Shown here piece by piece: positions 16,006 through 25,410 of a DNA stretch of 45,838 bases; within the stretch, counting starts at the first letter, position 1, and every line of letters begins with the position of its first letter. The position numbers were made by a program, and so were the translations under genes. Source of the stretch: Spirosoma luteum DSM 19990 (GTDB lineage: Bacteria > Bacteroidota > Bacteroidia > Cytophagales > Spirosomataceae); contig NZ_KB893251.1 in the NCBI RefSeq assembly GCF_000374065.1, forward strand, positions 84,349 through 130,186, given 5' to 3'. The notes under the pieces are model-generated. The model did not search any database and was not told the origin of the DNA. It saw only the letters and a program-made list of their open reading frames with translations.

Positions 16006-17127
16006 ATGGATTCTACTAACGTAACGGATACAAACAACTCTGGTCCCCTGGTAGCCGCTCATACGCTGCCACCCGATCAGATATCGCCCAAGTCGCTGAT
16101 TCTACGTGTTTTTCAATTAAAAAACGTAGCCCGGCGAAACTGGAAACTATTGCTTATCCTGATTGCCTTGGGTGCGGTGGGCGGTTTTATTTACGATACA
16201 CTCAATAAAACCAGAACCACCTACACCGGAACCATTATGTTCAACCTGGGCGGAGGTTCGTCGGGGGGAGGCTTCGGCGGAGACCTGGGTCAGTTGGCAG
16301 GCGCGTTCGGTCTGGGGTCAGGGGCACCGGATGCCAGTATCTTTTCGGGCGACAACTTTCTGATTTACGCCAAATCCAGGCCCGTTGTGGAAAAGACCCT
16401 GATGAAAACCGATACCATCAACGGGAAAGATACGCTGCTGGTAAACTACTATATCCGCCACAGCGGTATTCGGGATAAGGAATGGGAAGACAATGACACC
16501 CTGCGTGCCTTCTACTTCAAACGGGCCAAGAAACCTATTGAATACAACAAGTTGGAGCGGTCGGCCATGGCAGCTATCTACGGCCGAATTCAAAGTGAAA
16601 TCTCGGTCACTCAGCCAGAGCGTAAATCATCCTTTATGGAACTGGGCTGTTTTATGGAAGATGAGCAACTGACCGCTACGTTTCTGACGACACACCTGAA
16701 AACAATCGAGGAAGATTACCAGAGCAAGCAAACCAAAAAAACCAGCGAAATGCTGACGGTGCTTGAGTCCAGAGCCGATTCGATTGCCGGTCTCCTGAGT
16801 GGTACCGAGAATAAACTGGCCCGCTACATGGACCAAAACCAGCAGGTAGTAGTGGCGCAGGCCAAGATTCAGGAGAACCGGCTGACGCGCAACTCCACAT
16901 TCCTGACCTCCATCTATTACCAGGCCGTGCAAAGTGCCGAAAATATGCGGTTGTCGCTGATTCGGGAAACCCCTTTGTTTACCATCATCGAGCCGGTTTC
17001 ATTACCGCTGTACATGGAGGTCATTAAACCCGGCGGCCTGCAGATTGGCCTGGCGCTTGGTCTTGTTCTGGGTATTATTTTTATTTTCCTGCGCGAATCC
17101 TACCGATCAATCATGCGGGGAAACTAA
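16006..17127 (+). CDS. Wzz/GumC-like chain-length and export protein
   Basis: This inner-membrane protein controls polysaccharide chain length and links the inner-membrane machinery to the OPX channel. Two membrane helices are seen, at about 47-65 and 346-364, with a periplasmic loop between them containing helical, coiled-coil-prone sequence (about 215-300). A glycine-rich stretch at 81-106 (LGGGSSGGGFGG, then AFGLGSG) follows the first helix. There is no C-terminal tyrosine-kinase domain and no separate kinase in the window. The length of 373 residues fits the Wzz class rather than the fused kinase class. It lies between the OPX gene and the Wzm permease. Confidence 0.85.
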   Translation: MDSTNVTDTNNSGPLVAAHTLPPDQISPKSLILRVFQLKNVARRNWKLLLILIALGAVGGFIYDTLNKTRTTYTGTIMFNLGGGSSGGGFGGDLGQLAGAFGLGSGAPDASIFSGDNFLIYAKSRPVVEKTLMKTDTINGKDTLLVNYYIRHSGIRDKEWEDNDTLRAFYFKRAKKPIEYNKLERSAMAAIYGRIQSEISVTQPERKSSFMELGCFMEDEQLTATFLTTHLKTIEEDYQSKQTKKTSEMLTVLESRADSIAGLLSGTENKLARYMDQNQQVVVAQAKIQENRLTRNSTFLTSIYYQAVQSAENMRLSLIRETPLFTIIEPVSLPLYMEVIKPGGLQIGLALGLVLGIIFIFLRESYRSIMRGN

Positions 17128-17177
17128 CCCCGGCCGTTTATCCTTATCATTCATACGCGCTTTAACGTATTCTTGTT

Positions 17178-18017
17178 TTGCAAACGCACGAAGTAATTAT
17201 TCAGCCGGGCCGATCAGAACGGCACTATTGGGCGGACCTGTGGCGTAACCGGGAGTTGATGTACATTCTGTCGATGCGCGATGTGTCGGTTCGCTACAAG
17301 CAAACGGCTCTGGGCACTGCCTGGGGGCTTATCCGGCCACTGACAACCATGCTGATTATGGTGTTTGTATTCAGCAAAATTGCCAAACTACCCCCGGACC
17401 CCGGTGTTCCCTACCCCCTGATGGTGCTGGGTGGTATAACGGTATGGACATTTTTCTCAACGGCTTTTACCCAAATCAGCAACAGCGTCACGCTGAATTC
17501 CAACCTGGTAACCAAGGTGTACTTCCCCCGGCTGATTATGCCGATAAGTGCCGTGGCCGTTAGTTTTGTCGACTTCCTGGTTTCGCTGGGTTTATTTATC
17601 CTGCTGGCTATCTGGTACCAATTTATACCCGACTGGCATTTGCTTCTCCTGCCCGCCTTCATTGTGCTGGCCCTGCTGGCCTCTTTTGCATTTGGCTTAT
17701 TTTTTGCAGCTGTCAACGTGCGGTTTCGCGATATTGGCCAGCTCATTCCCTTTGTAGTGCAGGTGGGTTTTTATGTTTGCCCTATTGCCTACAGTAGCCG
17801 ACTGGTAGCTGATAAAGCCGACGAATGGTGGGCGCCGTTTTACTGGCTTAACCCAATGGTGGGTATTATTGATGGCTTCCGCTGGGCTTTACTCGGCGAA
17901 CGGGCGTATTTCAATCCAAAGAGCTTACTAATCTCGGTTAGTATTGTACTCGTATGTTTAGCCTTATCGCTCTACTTTTTTCGGAAGCGGGAGAATACTT
18001 TTGTGGATGATATTTAA
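17178..18017 (+). CDS. ABC-2 polysaccharide transporter permease (Wzm type)
   Basis: This is the membrane half of an ABC exporter carrying undecaprenyl-linked glycan across the inner membrane. The protein of 279 residues has six predicted helices. Its N-terminus reads YWADLWRNRELMYILSMRDVSVRYKQTALG, the pattern conserved in Wzm/TagG proteins. That pattern begins before any ATG, and an in-frame stop lies at 17163-17165, so the TTG at 17178 is almost certainly the start. The FRDIGQLIPFVVQVGFYVCPIAY segment is also typical. The ATPase partner follows after 69 bases. Confidence 0.9.
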   Translation: MQTHEVIIQPGRSERHYWADLWRNRELMYILSMRDVSVRYKQTALGTAWGLIRPLTTMLIMVFVFSKIAKLPPDPGVPYPLMVLGGITVWTFFSTAFTQISNSVTLNSNLVTKVYFPRLIMPISAVAVSFVDFLVSLGLFILLAIWYQFIPDWHLLLLPAFIVLALLASFAFGLFFAAVNVRFRDIGQLIPFVVQVGFYVCPIAYSSRLVADKADEWWAPFYWLNPMVGIIDGFRWALLGERAYFNPKSLLISVSIVLVCLALSLYFFRKRENTFVDDI

Positions 18018-18028
18018 CAGTTAGCAAG

Positions 18029-18065
18029 TTGATCAGTCGAATCATTCACTGATTGACCAACTGAC
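18029..18065. repeat. Imperfect inverted repeat between the Wzm and Wzt genes
   Basis: AGTTGATCAGT on the left matches the inverse of ACTGATTGACCAACT on the right, apart from a 4-base insertion. Arms with one extended side are also seen in the element at 11181-11268. It could form a weak hairpin that tunes the permease-to-ATPase ratio, which is inference. Confidence 0.35.
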
Positions 18066-18086
18066 TGACCACTCACTACTTGAATT

Positions 18087-19343
18087 ATGTCTGTTATCTC
18101 GGTTGAAAATATAAGTAAACAATACATCATTGACCACCAAAAGGGGAAAGGGGGTACTACGCTGCGCGATGTTATCACCGAAAACCTGAAGAGCCTGGTC
18201 GGTAAAAAGACAAAGACCAGCATTACACACGAGGAGTTCTGGGCGTTGAAGGATGTTAACTTCTCCATCGAACAGGGCGACCGAGTGGGTATTGTAGGGC
18301 ATAATGGTGCGGGTAAGTCAACGATGCTCAAGATACTGAGCAAAATTATCCAGCCCACCACCGGCACGGTACGCATCCGGGGCCGGGTAGCCAGCTTGCT
18401 GGAAGTAGGAACCGGCTTTCACCCCGAACTGACGGGCCGGGAAAACATCTACCTCAATGGTTCCCTGCTGGGCATGTCGCGTACGGAGATCAGAAAACAA
18501 TTCGATGCGATTGTGGCCTTTGCCGGAGTCGAAAAATTTCTGGATACCCCCGTTAAGCGGTATTCATCGGGTATGTACGTTCGGCTTGGTTTTGCCATTT
18601 CGGCCCACCTGGACCCCGAAATCATGATTGTGGATGAAGTGCTGGCTGTGGGTGATGCCGAATTCCAGAAGAAGAGTCTCGGCAAAATGCGCGATAATTC
18701 GGCGAGTGGCCGAACCATCATTTTCGTTAGTCATAACCTGACGGCGGTGCAGGCACTCTGCAACAAGACGCTGTATTTCGAAAAAGGCCGCTTAATTGAG
18801 CAGGGGGAAACCAATCAGGTTATTGCTTCCTACATCAGTAAAGTGTCCAAAACCCGCCTTCTTCGGCAGTGGGATACCCCCGAAGAAGCACCCGGCAATG
18901 ACCTGGTACGTATTAGGCGGATTGAACTGGTTCCCGAGTATCCGGACAACCTGACACACATTGATGTTCGGACGCCCATGACGCTTCAGTTCGAGTTCTG
19001 GAACCAGATGGACAATGCCAACCTGAACCTGAGTATGCACCTCAACTCGCTCACGGGCGAGTGTATCTTTAACGTCGGTACGCAGTCGCAGCCGTACGGG
19101 AAAGGGTTGATAGCGGCCGAATGTACCATTCCGGGCTATTTTCTGAATGATGGCTCCTACACCATTTCCATGATGGTCGTGAAGGACACAGTAACTCCAC
19201 TTTATGTTATGGAAGAAGCCATTACCTTTGATGTAGAAGATTACCGGGAAGGCATTGCCTGGTATGGCAAATGGCCGGGTTACGTCCGTCCGCAGTTTCC
19301 GTTTCACATCAAAATGCTGGAACCGGTAGCCAGCGAACAGTAA
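18087..19343 (+). CDS. ABC transporter ATPase with C-terminal glycan-binding domain (Wzt type)
   Basis: This is the energy-coupling subunit of the Wzm/Wzt exporter. Walker A is GHNGAGKST (71-79), the signature motif is YSSGM (159-163), Walker B is IMIVDE (179-184) and the switch His is in SHN (215-217). After the ATPase, about residues 265-410 form a beta-sandwich domain like Wzt_C, which in O-antigen systems recognises the modified glycan end. That suggests export of a finished, capped polymer. The length of 418 residues fits the domain-bearing class. Confidence 0.92.
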   Translation: MSVISVENISKQYIIDHQKGKGGTTLRDVITENLKSLVGKKTKTSITHEEFWALKDVNFSIEQGDRVGIVGHNGAGKSTMLKILSKIIQPTTGTVRIRGRVASLLEVGTGFHPELTGRENIYLNGSLLGMSRTEIRKQFDAIVAFAGVEKFLDTPVKRYSSGMYVRLGFAISAHLDPEIMIVDEVLAVGDAEFQKKSLGKMRDNSASGRTIIFVSHNLTAVQALCNKTLYFEKGRLIEQGETNQVIASYISKVSKTRLLRQWDTPEEAPGNDLVRIRRIELVPEYPDNLTHIDVRTPMTLQFEFWNQMDNANLNLSMHLNSLTGECIFNVGTQSQPYGKGLIAAECTIPGYFLNDGSYTISMMVVKDTVTPLYVMEEAITFDVEDYREGIAWYGKWPGYVRPQFPFHIKMLEPVASEQ

Positions 19344-19427
19344 GTAGTTGTTGGATTACCCTCCCTATTTACGGGCGATGGATGGTCAACAACGGATAGT
19401 TATTTACTACTAATTGCTTTGGGATTG

Positions 19428-20531
19428 ATGATTAACGTCACTAAATCATATTTACCAGACCTCGATGAGTACGTTACTCACTTAAAAGGAATCTGGGAGC
19501 GCGTACACCTGACAAACGACGGCCCCCTGTTGCGCGACCTCGAAAGTCAACTAAAAGACTATCTGGGCGTAAAACACCTTAAGTTCTGCACCAATGGTAC
19601 GATTGTCCTTCAGATGGCCCTGAAGGCGCTTAACATAAAAAAAGAGGTTATTACCACCCCGTTCTCGTACGTAGCCACGACAAACGCACTACTATGGGAA
19701 GGGTGCACACCCATCTTCGCGGATATCCGCCCGGACGATTTCAATATCGACTCCGATAAAATCGAGAGTCTTATTACCGAAAACACCGAGGCCATTATGG
19801 CCACGCACGTGTACGGGAATGCCTGCCAGATTGAGCAGATTGACACTATTGCCCAAAAACACAACCTGAAGGTCATTTACGACGCAGCGCACACGTTCGG
19901 AGCCAGCTATAAAGGGAATTCCATTCTGAGCTATGGGGATATAAGCACCTGTAGTTTTCACGCCACAAAAGTATTTCATACGGTAGAGGGCGGCTGCATC
20001 GTCACGAATGATGATGCCATAGCGGAGCAGCTGCATCATTTCCGTTCGTTCGGTCATCAGAACGACAACTACTACGGGGTAGGCATCAACGCCAAAAACT
20101 CGGAGTTTCACGCAGCCATGGGGCTGTGCGTACTGCCCAAAGTACCAGAGCTGATTGCCGCCCGGAAGGAGCGGTTCCGCTATTACGATACCCGGCTCGA
20201 TTTTACCCGGATAACCCGCCCTACCCTGGCTCCTGGCATGGACTACAACTATGCCTACTATCCCATTGTACTCGATTCGGAAGAAACCGTGCTGCGGGTT
20301 ATGGACATGCTGAAGGCGAAGGCCATTATGCCCCGGCGGTATTTTTACCCCTCACTCAATACCCTGCCGTTTGCCCTCCGGGGAGGAGTTGAGCAGCTTT
20401 GCCCTGTTTCGGAAGATGTGGCGCTGCGGGTGTTATGCCTGCCCCTTTATCCTGACCTAGCCGAAGCCGATGCCGACCGAATTGCGACGGTGGTGAACGA
20501 AGCCCTGGTGGCCGTTGGCGAAGTTATATAG
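19428..20531 (+). CDS. DegT/DnrJ/EryC1-family sugar aminotransferase
   Basis: This PLP enzyme transfers an amino group from glutamate to a keto-sugar nucleotide. The internal-aldimine lysine is K181 in SFHATKVFHTVEGG, with D152 in YDAAHTFGA contacting the pyridine ring. TTPFSYVATTNAL (76-88) is the family substrate/PLP loop. The length of 367 residues is usual. The wording is closest to enzymes making dTDP-amino-dideoxyhexoses (FdtB/QdtB/VioA types), but the exact sugar cannot be read. No nucleotide-sugar dehydratase or 3,4-ketoisomerase is visible nearby. I chose the ATG at 19428 over an in-frame TTG at 19419. A formyltransferase further along (38490-39254) is a logical next step. Confidence 0.9.
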   Translation: MINVTKSYLPDLDEYVTHLKGIWERVHLTNDGPLLRDLESQLKDYLGVKHLKFCTNGTIVLQMALKALNIKKEVITTPFSYVATTNALLWEGCTPIFADIRPDDFNIDSDKIESLITENTEAIMATHVYGNACQIEQIDTIAQKHNLKVIYDAAHTFGASYKGNSILSYGDISTCSFHATKVFHTVEGGCIVTNDDAIAEQLHHFRSFGHQNDNYYGVGINAKNSEFHAAMGLCVLPKVPELIAARKERFRYYDTRLDFTRITRPTLAPGMDYNYAYYPIVLDSEETVLRVMDMLKAKAIMPRRYFYPSLNTLPFALRGGVEQLCPVSEDVALRVLCLPLYPDLAEADADRIATVVNEALVAVGEVI

Positions 20532-20623
20532 CCTGTAATAACCCGTTGCAATCAAAAAATTAGTCATTGAGTTGCCAGCGGTTGCTTTTCACTCGCAGCT
20601 ATCCGTACGGCCCTTTGTCCATT

Positions 20624-22690
20624 ATGACCCTGCTTTACCTTCTCTCTCTTGGTTTATTTGTCGTGTACCTCGGCCAACTGTCGACGCGCATTTGCCGCCG
20701 GTCGCTAACCGAATGGTGGCTGACCACCTTTTTGCTGGGTGCCGGGAGTGTTATTCTGACGGGTTTTATTCTATCCGTTCTTTACCTCACAGCCAACGCC
20801 CCGGTTTGGGCCGGTTCCGTTTTCATTACGGCTACGGTGCTCGGCACGGGGCTGAGCCGGTTGAGCGGTAATTCCGAACGCTTTTCGGTGCTGCCCCTCA
20901 TTCATGAACGCTGGCAAACGGGGCGGCTCTGGTTCCGTGATTTATCGGGTTACGCCCGCTTCCTGTTCTCAGCCCTTTTCCTGACCCTGGCCCTGATTGC
21001 CATTACTAATCTGCTGCTGGTTTTCTTTACGGTACCGAACGAATGGGACAGTATGACCGGGCACCTGAACCGGGTCATGCAATACATTCAACGGGGCACC
21101 ATGCGCCACTTTGGGGGTACCAACTGGAATATGGACACGTATCCAAAAAGCGTGTGTACCCTCCAGATTTACACCTTTTTGATGACCGGCCATTTTGAAA
21201 ATGGATTTAAGTTTATCCATCACCTGAGTTACTGGACCGCCATTGTGGCCGTGTTTGGTATCGTGCAGCGGATTGGTCATTCGTACCCGCTACAAAGCCG
21301 GCTTTCGGCTGGTTTCTTCTGTGCGCTGGCGTACGCATTGCTGCCCGATTTTCTGATGCAGGCCATCACGACCGAAACGGATATTGTACTGACGGCTTAT
21401 CTGAGTGTGCTCTTATATATGTTGTTCAGCTACCGAACCCTGACCGGCAACCGCTATCTGTACCTGGCCGGGATGGCGTTCGGTATTGCGCTGGGGCACA
21501 AGATTACGTTCCTGCTCCTGCTGCCATCGGTGTTTGTGCTAATGCTGTACACCGTCTTTTTATCGCCTTCCCTGACCATTACCATCAACCGGACCTGGCG
21601 GTTGGCGGCAGCTATTGTCATTGGCGTTTGTGTATGGACACTGCCAACGGGTTACCTCAAAAACATCGAGGTATTTGGTCACCCCATTGGTCCCCCAACG
21701 GCCCTCAAACACCAGTCGGTTGAGCGGGCTGGTACGTTCCGAAATTTACTGGAGCAGGGTAGCCGGAACCTGGTTCGCTACGGCTATGACCACGTCAACC
21801 TGGATGGTATTCGGAATCTGCCCATCGGTGCCGAACTGAATCACGCGATGCGCCTGCCGATGGTGGTGCTGGAAGATAAACTCCATATGCGCCTGGATGA
21901 AGAAACCAGTTTTTCTATTCAGACCTTCGCGTTCGACCGGCGTTTTGTGTTTTATAACGCCAACCCGTACTGGGGTATCGTTGGCTTTGGCCTCATTTTT
22001 CCGTTGCTCTTTCTGGTCCTGATTGGCTACGTGCGTTCCACCCCGCACGTGTACCTGGGCATTGCGCTACTGCTTCACTTTGCGGCCCTCGCCTACTCGG
22101 CTCCTTACGACCCATTCAAAGGCCGCTACTTTATTGAAACGGGCCTGTTCGGCGTTACCTTTCTGGCCCTCCTGTTTCTTAATCCCCGTACGGCGGTCAA
22201 CGTGCCGAAGCGAACTGGCTGGAAAGGGTACGTAGGCTTCGTTACGGTGCTGGGCTGTTTGTCGGCCATTTTGTGCGTCTTCCTGAACATCCGCGCTTTA
22301 CCCTTTGCCTGGACGGCTCCCGATGGAAAATCGTTTCCGTCGGCTTTCCACTCCGACCGGATAAAGCAAATGACCGTCGGGCGCCCCGATGTGTATATCC
22401 CTTACAAGCGGTTCGATGAGCTGGTGCCCGCCAACGCTACCATTGCCCTGGCTACTATTAATGACGACTACGAATACCCGCTCTACGGACCGGATTTGTC
22501 CCGTCGCCTGATTGCCATCAACCCATTCGAGCAGGGGCTGAAACCGATTCCAAAAAACGCGGATTATCTCTTTTTCGATAAGAGCGTTATGCAACCTCAA
22601 CCCGGCGATATTCGCCTGGGCACTGATACGACGATGAGGGCTTCGGTCATTGTGCCCGGTGAAGATTATTACCTACGAAAACTGAAATAG
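20624..22690 (+). CDS. Polytopic membrane protein, probable GT-C glycosyltransferase
   Basis: The protein has 688 residues with about a dozen hydrophobic helices and a soluble C-terminal tail of about 130 residues. After the early helices a loop reads FFTVPNEWDSMTGHLNRV, which places acidic residues where GT-C enzymes (ArnT/PMT-like, using polyprenyl-phosphate sugars) have their catalytic Asp. AMAFGIALGHKITFLLLLP and the NPYWGIVGFG region also fit that group. The likely role is adding a sugar on the periplasmic side of the membrane. I start at the ATG at 20624, just before the first helix. The WbqC gene follows 4 bases after its stop. Confidence 0.65.
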   Translation: MTLLYLLSLGLFVVYLGQLSTRICRRSLTEWWLTTFLLGAGSVILTGFILSVLYLTANAPVWAGSVFITATVLGTGLSRLSGNSERFSVLPLIHERWQTGRLWFRDLSGYARFLFSALFLTLALIAITNLLLVFFTVPNEWDSMTGHLNRVMQYIQRGTMRHFGGTNWNMDTYPKSVCTLQIYTFLMTGHFENGFKFIHHLSYWTAIVAVFGIVQRIGHSYPLQSRLSAGFFCALAYALLPDFLMQAITTETDIVLTAYLSVLLYMLFSYRTLTGNRYLYLAGMAFGIALGHKITFLLLLPSVFVLMLYTVFLSPSLTITINRTWRLAAAIVIGVCVWTLPTGYLKNIEVFGHPIGPPTALKHQSVERAGTFRNLLEQGSRNLVRYGYDHVNLDGIRNLPIGAELNHAMRLPMVVLEDKLHMRLDEETSFSIQTFAFDRRFVFYNANPYWGIVGFGLIFPLLFLVLIGYVRSTPHVYLGIALLLHFAALAYSAPYDPFKGRYFIETGLFGVTFLALLFLNPRTAVNVPKRTGWKGYVGFVTVLGCLSAILCVFLNIRALPFAWTAPDGKSFPSAFHSDRIKQMTVGRPDVYIPYKRFDELVPANATIALATINDDYEYPLYGPDLSRRLIAINPFEQGLKPIPKNADYLFFDKSVMQPQPGDIRLGTDTTMRASVIVPGEDYYLRKLK

Positions 22691-22694
22691 GCCT

Positions 22695-23399
22695 ATGACA
22701 CTTGCCATTATGCAGCCTTATTTTCTGCCCTATATTGGCTACATGCAGCTTATGAGTGCAGTTGACACCTTTGTGCTGTACGATGATGTGGCATTCATAA
22801 ACCGGGGCTGGGTTAATCGTAACCGGCTGCTTATTAATGGTCAGGAACACCTGTTTACGGTGCCCCTGAAAGATGCCAGTCAGAACAAGCGCATCAATGA
22901 GGTAATGATAGCCAGCGACCCAAAATGGCGCAGCAAGCTGTTGAAAACCGTCGAGCAGGGATACCGGAAAGCACCCTTCTATCAGGCGGTTATGCCGTTG
23001 ACCGAAAAAATAATCAACTTTACCACCGATTCAATTGCCGATCTGGTCTATTTTAGCCTTGTCGAATTGAATCAATACCTGGGTTTATCAACGCGGCTTG
23101 TGCAGTCTTCAACCGTCTATAACAACGCGGACCTGAAGGCGCAGGAACGGATTCTGGATATTTGCCGGCAGGAAAAAGCATCGCACTACATCAATCCCAT
23201 CGGCGGCACCGACCTGTACGACAAACCGACGTTCGCGCAGGCCGGTATGGAACTGAGTTTTATCAAAGCATTGAAAGTCGAGTACCCGCAGATCAATAAC
23301 CGGACTGAATTTGTCCCCTGGTTATCCATCATTGATGTATTGATGATGAACGATGTACCAACGGTTAAAACCATGCTGGGGGCGTATGAATTAGTATAG
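22695..23399 (+). CDS. WbqC-family protein
   Basis: The 234-residue protein matches the WbqC-like family throughout: IMQPYFLPYIGYMQLM at the start, DTFVLYDDVAFINRGWVNRNR and the LSIIDVLMMNDV ending. The family occurs widely in O-antigen and capsule loci. Its reaction is not firmly established, though a link to amino-sugar modification has been suggested. It is cytosolic and has no membrane segments. Its position beside an aminotransferase and a NeuD-like acyltransferase supports a role in tailoring an amino sugar. Confidence 0.88.
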   Translation: MTLAIMQPYFLPYIGYMQLMSAVDTFVLYDDVAFINRGWVNRNRLLINGQEHLFTVPLKDASQNKRINEVMIASDPKWRSKLLKTVEQGYRKAPFYQAVMPLTEKIINFTTDSIADLVYFSLVELNQYLGLSTRLVQSSTVYNNADLKAQERILDICRQEKASHYINPIGGTDLYDKPTFAQAGMELSFIKALKVEYPQINNRTEFVPWLSIIDVLMMNDVPTVKTMLGAYELV

Positions 23400-23403
23400 T
23401 ATC

Positions 23404-23485
23404 AGGAGTGAGGAATCATCTAGTGTATGCAAAAAGTGAACTAACTGATTTGTTACCGCTGGATGGCTCCCCGCTCCCCACTCCT
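23404..23485. repeat. Inverted repeat between the WbqC and acyltransferase genes
   Basis: AGGAGTGAGGA (23404-23414) pairs with TCCCCACTCCT (23475-23485) at 10 of 11 positions. The right arm ends 7 bases before the next start codon. It is another gap-filling hairpin of this genome and may act as a weak terminator or leader structure. Confidence 0.4.
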
Positions 23486-23492
23486 AAAAAAA

Positions 23493-24146
23493 ATGGCAAA
23501 AATTATTATTTTCGGGGTAATGGACACGGCCGAACTGGCCCATTTTTACCTCACGAACGATTCTGAGCACGATGTAGCCGCGTTTACCGTCAGCCGTGAG
23601 TTTATGACGGGCGATACGTTTCAGGGGTTACCACTCGTAGCATTCGAGGACGTAGAAACACTGTTCTCGCCCAACGAATACAAGTTTTTTGCGCCCATGA
23701 CGGGCCGCAACATGAACCGAAACCGGGAGCGGATTTACTTAGAAGCCAAAGCTAAAGGGTACGAATTCATTTCGTACATCAGTTCCAAAGCAACTCTGTT
23801 TGGTAATCAGATTGGCGAAAACTGCTTCATTCTGGAAGACAATACCATTCAGCCCTTCACCACCATTGGCAACAACGTGGTGCTCTGGAGCGGTAACCAC
23901 ATCGGGCACCACGGTCAGATTAAAGACCACGTTTTCTTTACCTCCCACGTGGTTATGTCGGGTCATTGCGTTATCGAACCTTATTGCTTTTTTGGGGTAA
24001 ACAGCACCATCCGCGATTTTCTGCATATTGCAACGGGAACGCTCGTCGGTATGGCTTCGGCCATCTATAAGGATACCGACGAATGGGGTCTTTACCTGGG
24101 TAACCCGGCGAAGAAACTGCCCAAACCAAGTTACGAAGCGTACTGA
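23493..24146 (+). CDS. NeuD/PglD-like sugar O- or N-acyltransferase
   Basis: The protein has 217 residues from the ATG at 23493. The N-terminal 75 residues form a small Rossmann-like domain (KIIIFGVMDTAELAHFYL), as in NeuD and PglD. The rest is a left-handed beta helix of hexapeptide repeats (IGENCFILEDNTIQPFTTIGNNVVLWSGNHIG). HIGHHGQIKDH contains the His expected to act as base. It probably acetylates a sugar or amino-sugar precursor in the cytosol using acetyl-CoA. The neighbouring aminotransferase makes an N-acyltransferase role attractive. The acyl donor and acceptor are not visible from sequence. Confidence 0.82.
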   Translation: MAKIIIFGVMDTAELAHFYLTNDSEHDVAAFTVSREFMTGDTFQGLPLVAFEDVETLFSPNEYKFFAPMTGRNMNRNRERIYLEAKAKGYEFISYISSKATLFGNQIGENCFILEDNTIQPFTTIGNNVVLWSGNHIGHHGQIKDHVFFTSHVVMSGHCVIEPYCFFGVNSTIRDFLHIATGTLVGMASAIYKDTDEWGLYLGNPAKKLPKPSYEAY

Positions 24147-24207
24147 TCCGTTTTCGAACGAAATTACCGTTGGGCAACGGACTTTCCATCAATCTTACAC
24201 CGCTGTT

Positions 24208-25410
24208 TTGAACGCTATCCTTTTTATCGGGCATGATGCTAACCGGGCAGGAGCGCAATACCTGTTGTTACACCTGCTCACACATCTGCACGAAACGGGC
24301 GTCCGGACGGGGCTGGTGCTGGGGGCGGGTGGCCCACTGCTGCCCGACTATGAGCAGGTAACGACCGTTTATCAGGCTTTTTCTTCCGCGAAAGACCCTA
24401 GCTTTAGTGCCCGTGTGCTGGCCAAACTGGGTTTCACCCCACCCGTCACTGAACAGCCTGAGGTCGATGGTTTGCCGACGCTCCTTGCTGCGATTCGGGC
24501 CGGGCAGTATTCCTGCATCGTTGCCAATACCATTGCCAATGGTGGCCTGCTGCGTATGCTGGAGCCACTTAAGTTGCCGTTTGCCCTGTACGTGCATGAA
24601 CTGGAGACCTCCATTCAAATTTATACCCGACCCGAAGATTTGCGGTATGAGCTGACGCACGTTAGCCATGTCTTTTGCGGGTCGGAGGCCGTTCGTCAGA
24701 ATTTGATTGACCATCATGGTTTAACGCCTGCCAACACATCCGTTTTGAACTCGCTGATCCGGACGGCAACCCTCCTTGATAAACTCAAAGCCGTTGATCA
24801 GGCATCGGTCCGGACCCAGCTGGGTATCCCCCCTCAGGCAGTGGTTATTGGCGGATGCGGGAATGCTGAATGGCGGAAGGGAGTCGATTTATTCCTGCTC
24901 ATTGCCCGGCAACTGCTTAACACGCATCCGGATGTGCATTTTGTGTGGGTGGGCATTCCGGAAGGGGGCGAAGAGACCCGGCGATTACACTACGATCTCG
25001 CCCGGATGGACATGGCCAACCGCGTCCATCTGCTGCCTCCCGGTGGCAATTACCTGGATTACGTAGCCTGTTTCGACCTGTTTACCCTGACATCGCGGGA
25101 GGACCCGTACCCACTGGTTATCCTGGAAGCGGGCCTGAATCATAACCCCGTTTTGTGTTTCGAAGGGTCGGGGGGTAGCCCCGATTTTGTGGGGGCCGAT
25201 ACGGGTTGTCTGGTCCCCTACCTGGATTTATCGGCTATGGTAGCCGCTCTGGCCCGACTCGCCGATAATCCGACGGAACGTACCCGGCTGGGAAACGTAT
25301 TCTACGAGCGCGCAATGGCCCACGATGTCGCTACGCTTGTTCCAACACTGCTGGCAAAAATCGATTCCGTTTTTTTGCCGCTAACCTCTGGTCAGTATGC
25401 TGGTCGGTGA
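24208..25410 (+). CDS. GT4-family glycosyltransferase
   Basis: A GT-B fold retaining glycosyltransferase of 400 residues. LNAILFIGHDANRAGAQYLLLHLL opens the N-terminal Rossmann domain. The C-terminal domain has GGCGNAEWRKGVDLFL and TSREDPYPLVILEAG, the latter a DX7E variant of the nucleotide-sugar EX7E motif. The conserved sequence starts at the TTG at 24208. An open frame extends back to 24028, but it overlaps the acyltransferase and has no family resemblance. The 3' end overlaps the next gene by 14 bases, indicating translational coupling. The sugar transferred is unknown. Confidence 0.85.
   Translation: MNAILFIGHDANRAGAQYLLLHLLTHLHETGVRTGLVLGAGGPLLPDYEQVTTVYQAFSSAKDPSFSARVLAKLGFTPPVTEQPEVDGLPTLLAAIRAGQYSCIVANTIANGGLLRMLEPLKLPFALYVHELETSIQIYTRPEDLRYELTHVSHVFCGSEAVRQNLIDHHGLTPANTSVLNSLIRTATLLDKLKAVDQASVRTQLGIPPQAVVIGGCGNAEWRKGVDLFLLIARQLLNTHPDVHFVWVGIPEGGEETRRLHYDLARMDMANRVHLLPPGGNYLDYVACFDLFTLTSREDPYPLVILEAGLNHNPVLCFEGSGGSPDFVGADTGCLVPYLDLSAMVAALARLADNPTERTRLGNVFYERAMAHDVATLVPTLLAKIDSVFLPLTSGQYAGR

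Noticed and set aside
24028..24207. N-terminal extension of the GT4 gene starting at 24028
   Set aside because: It overlaps the acyltransferase gene in another frame, is Arg-rich, and lacks GT4 sequence before the TTG at 24208.
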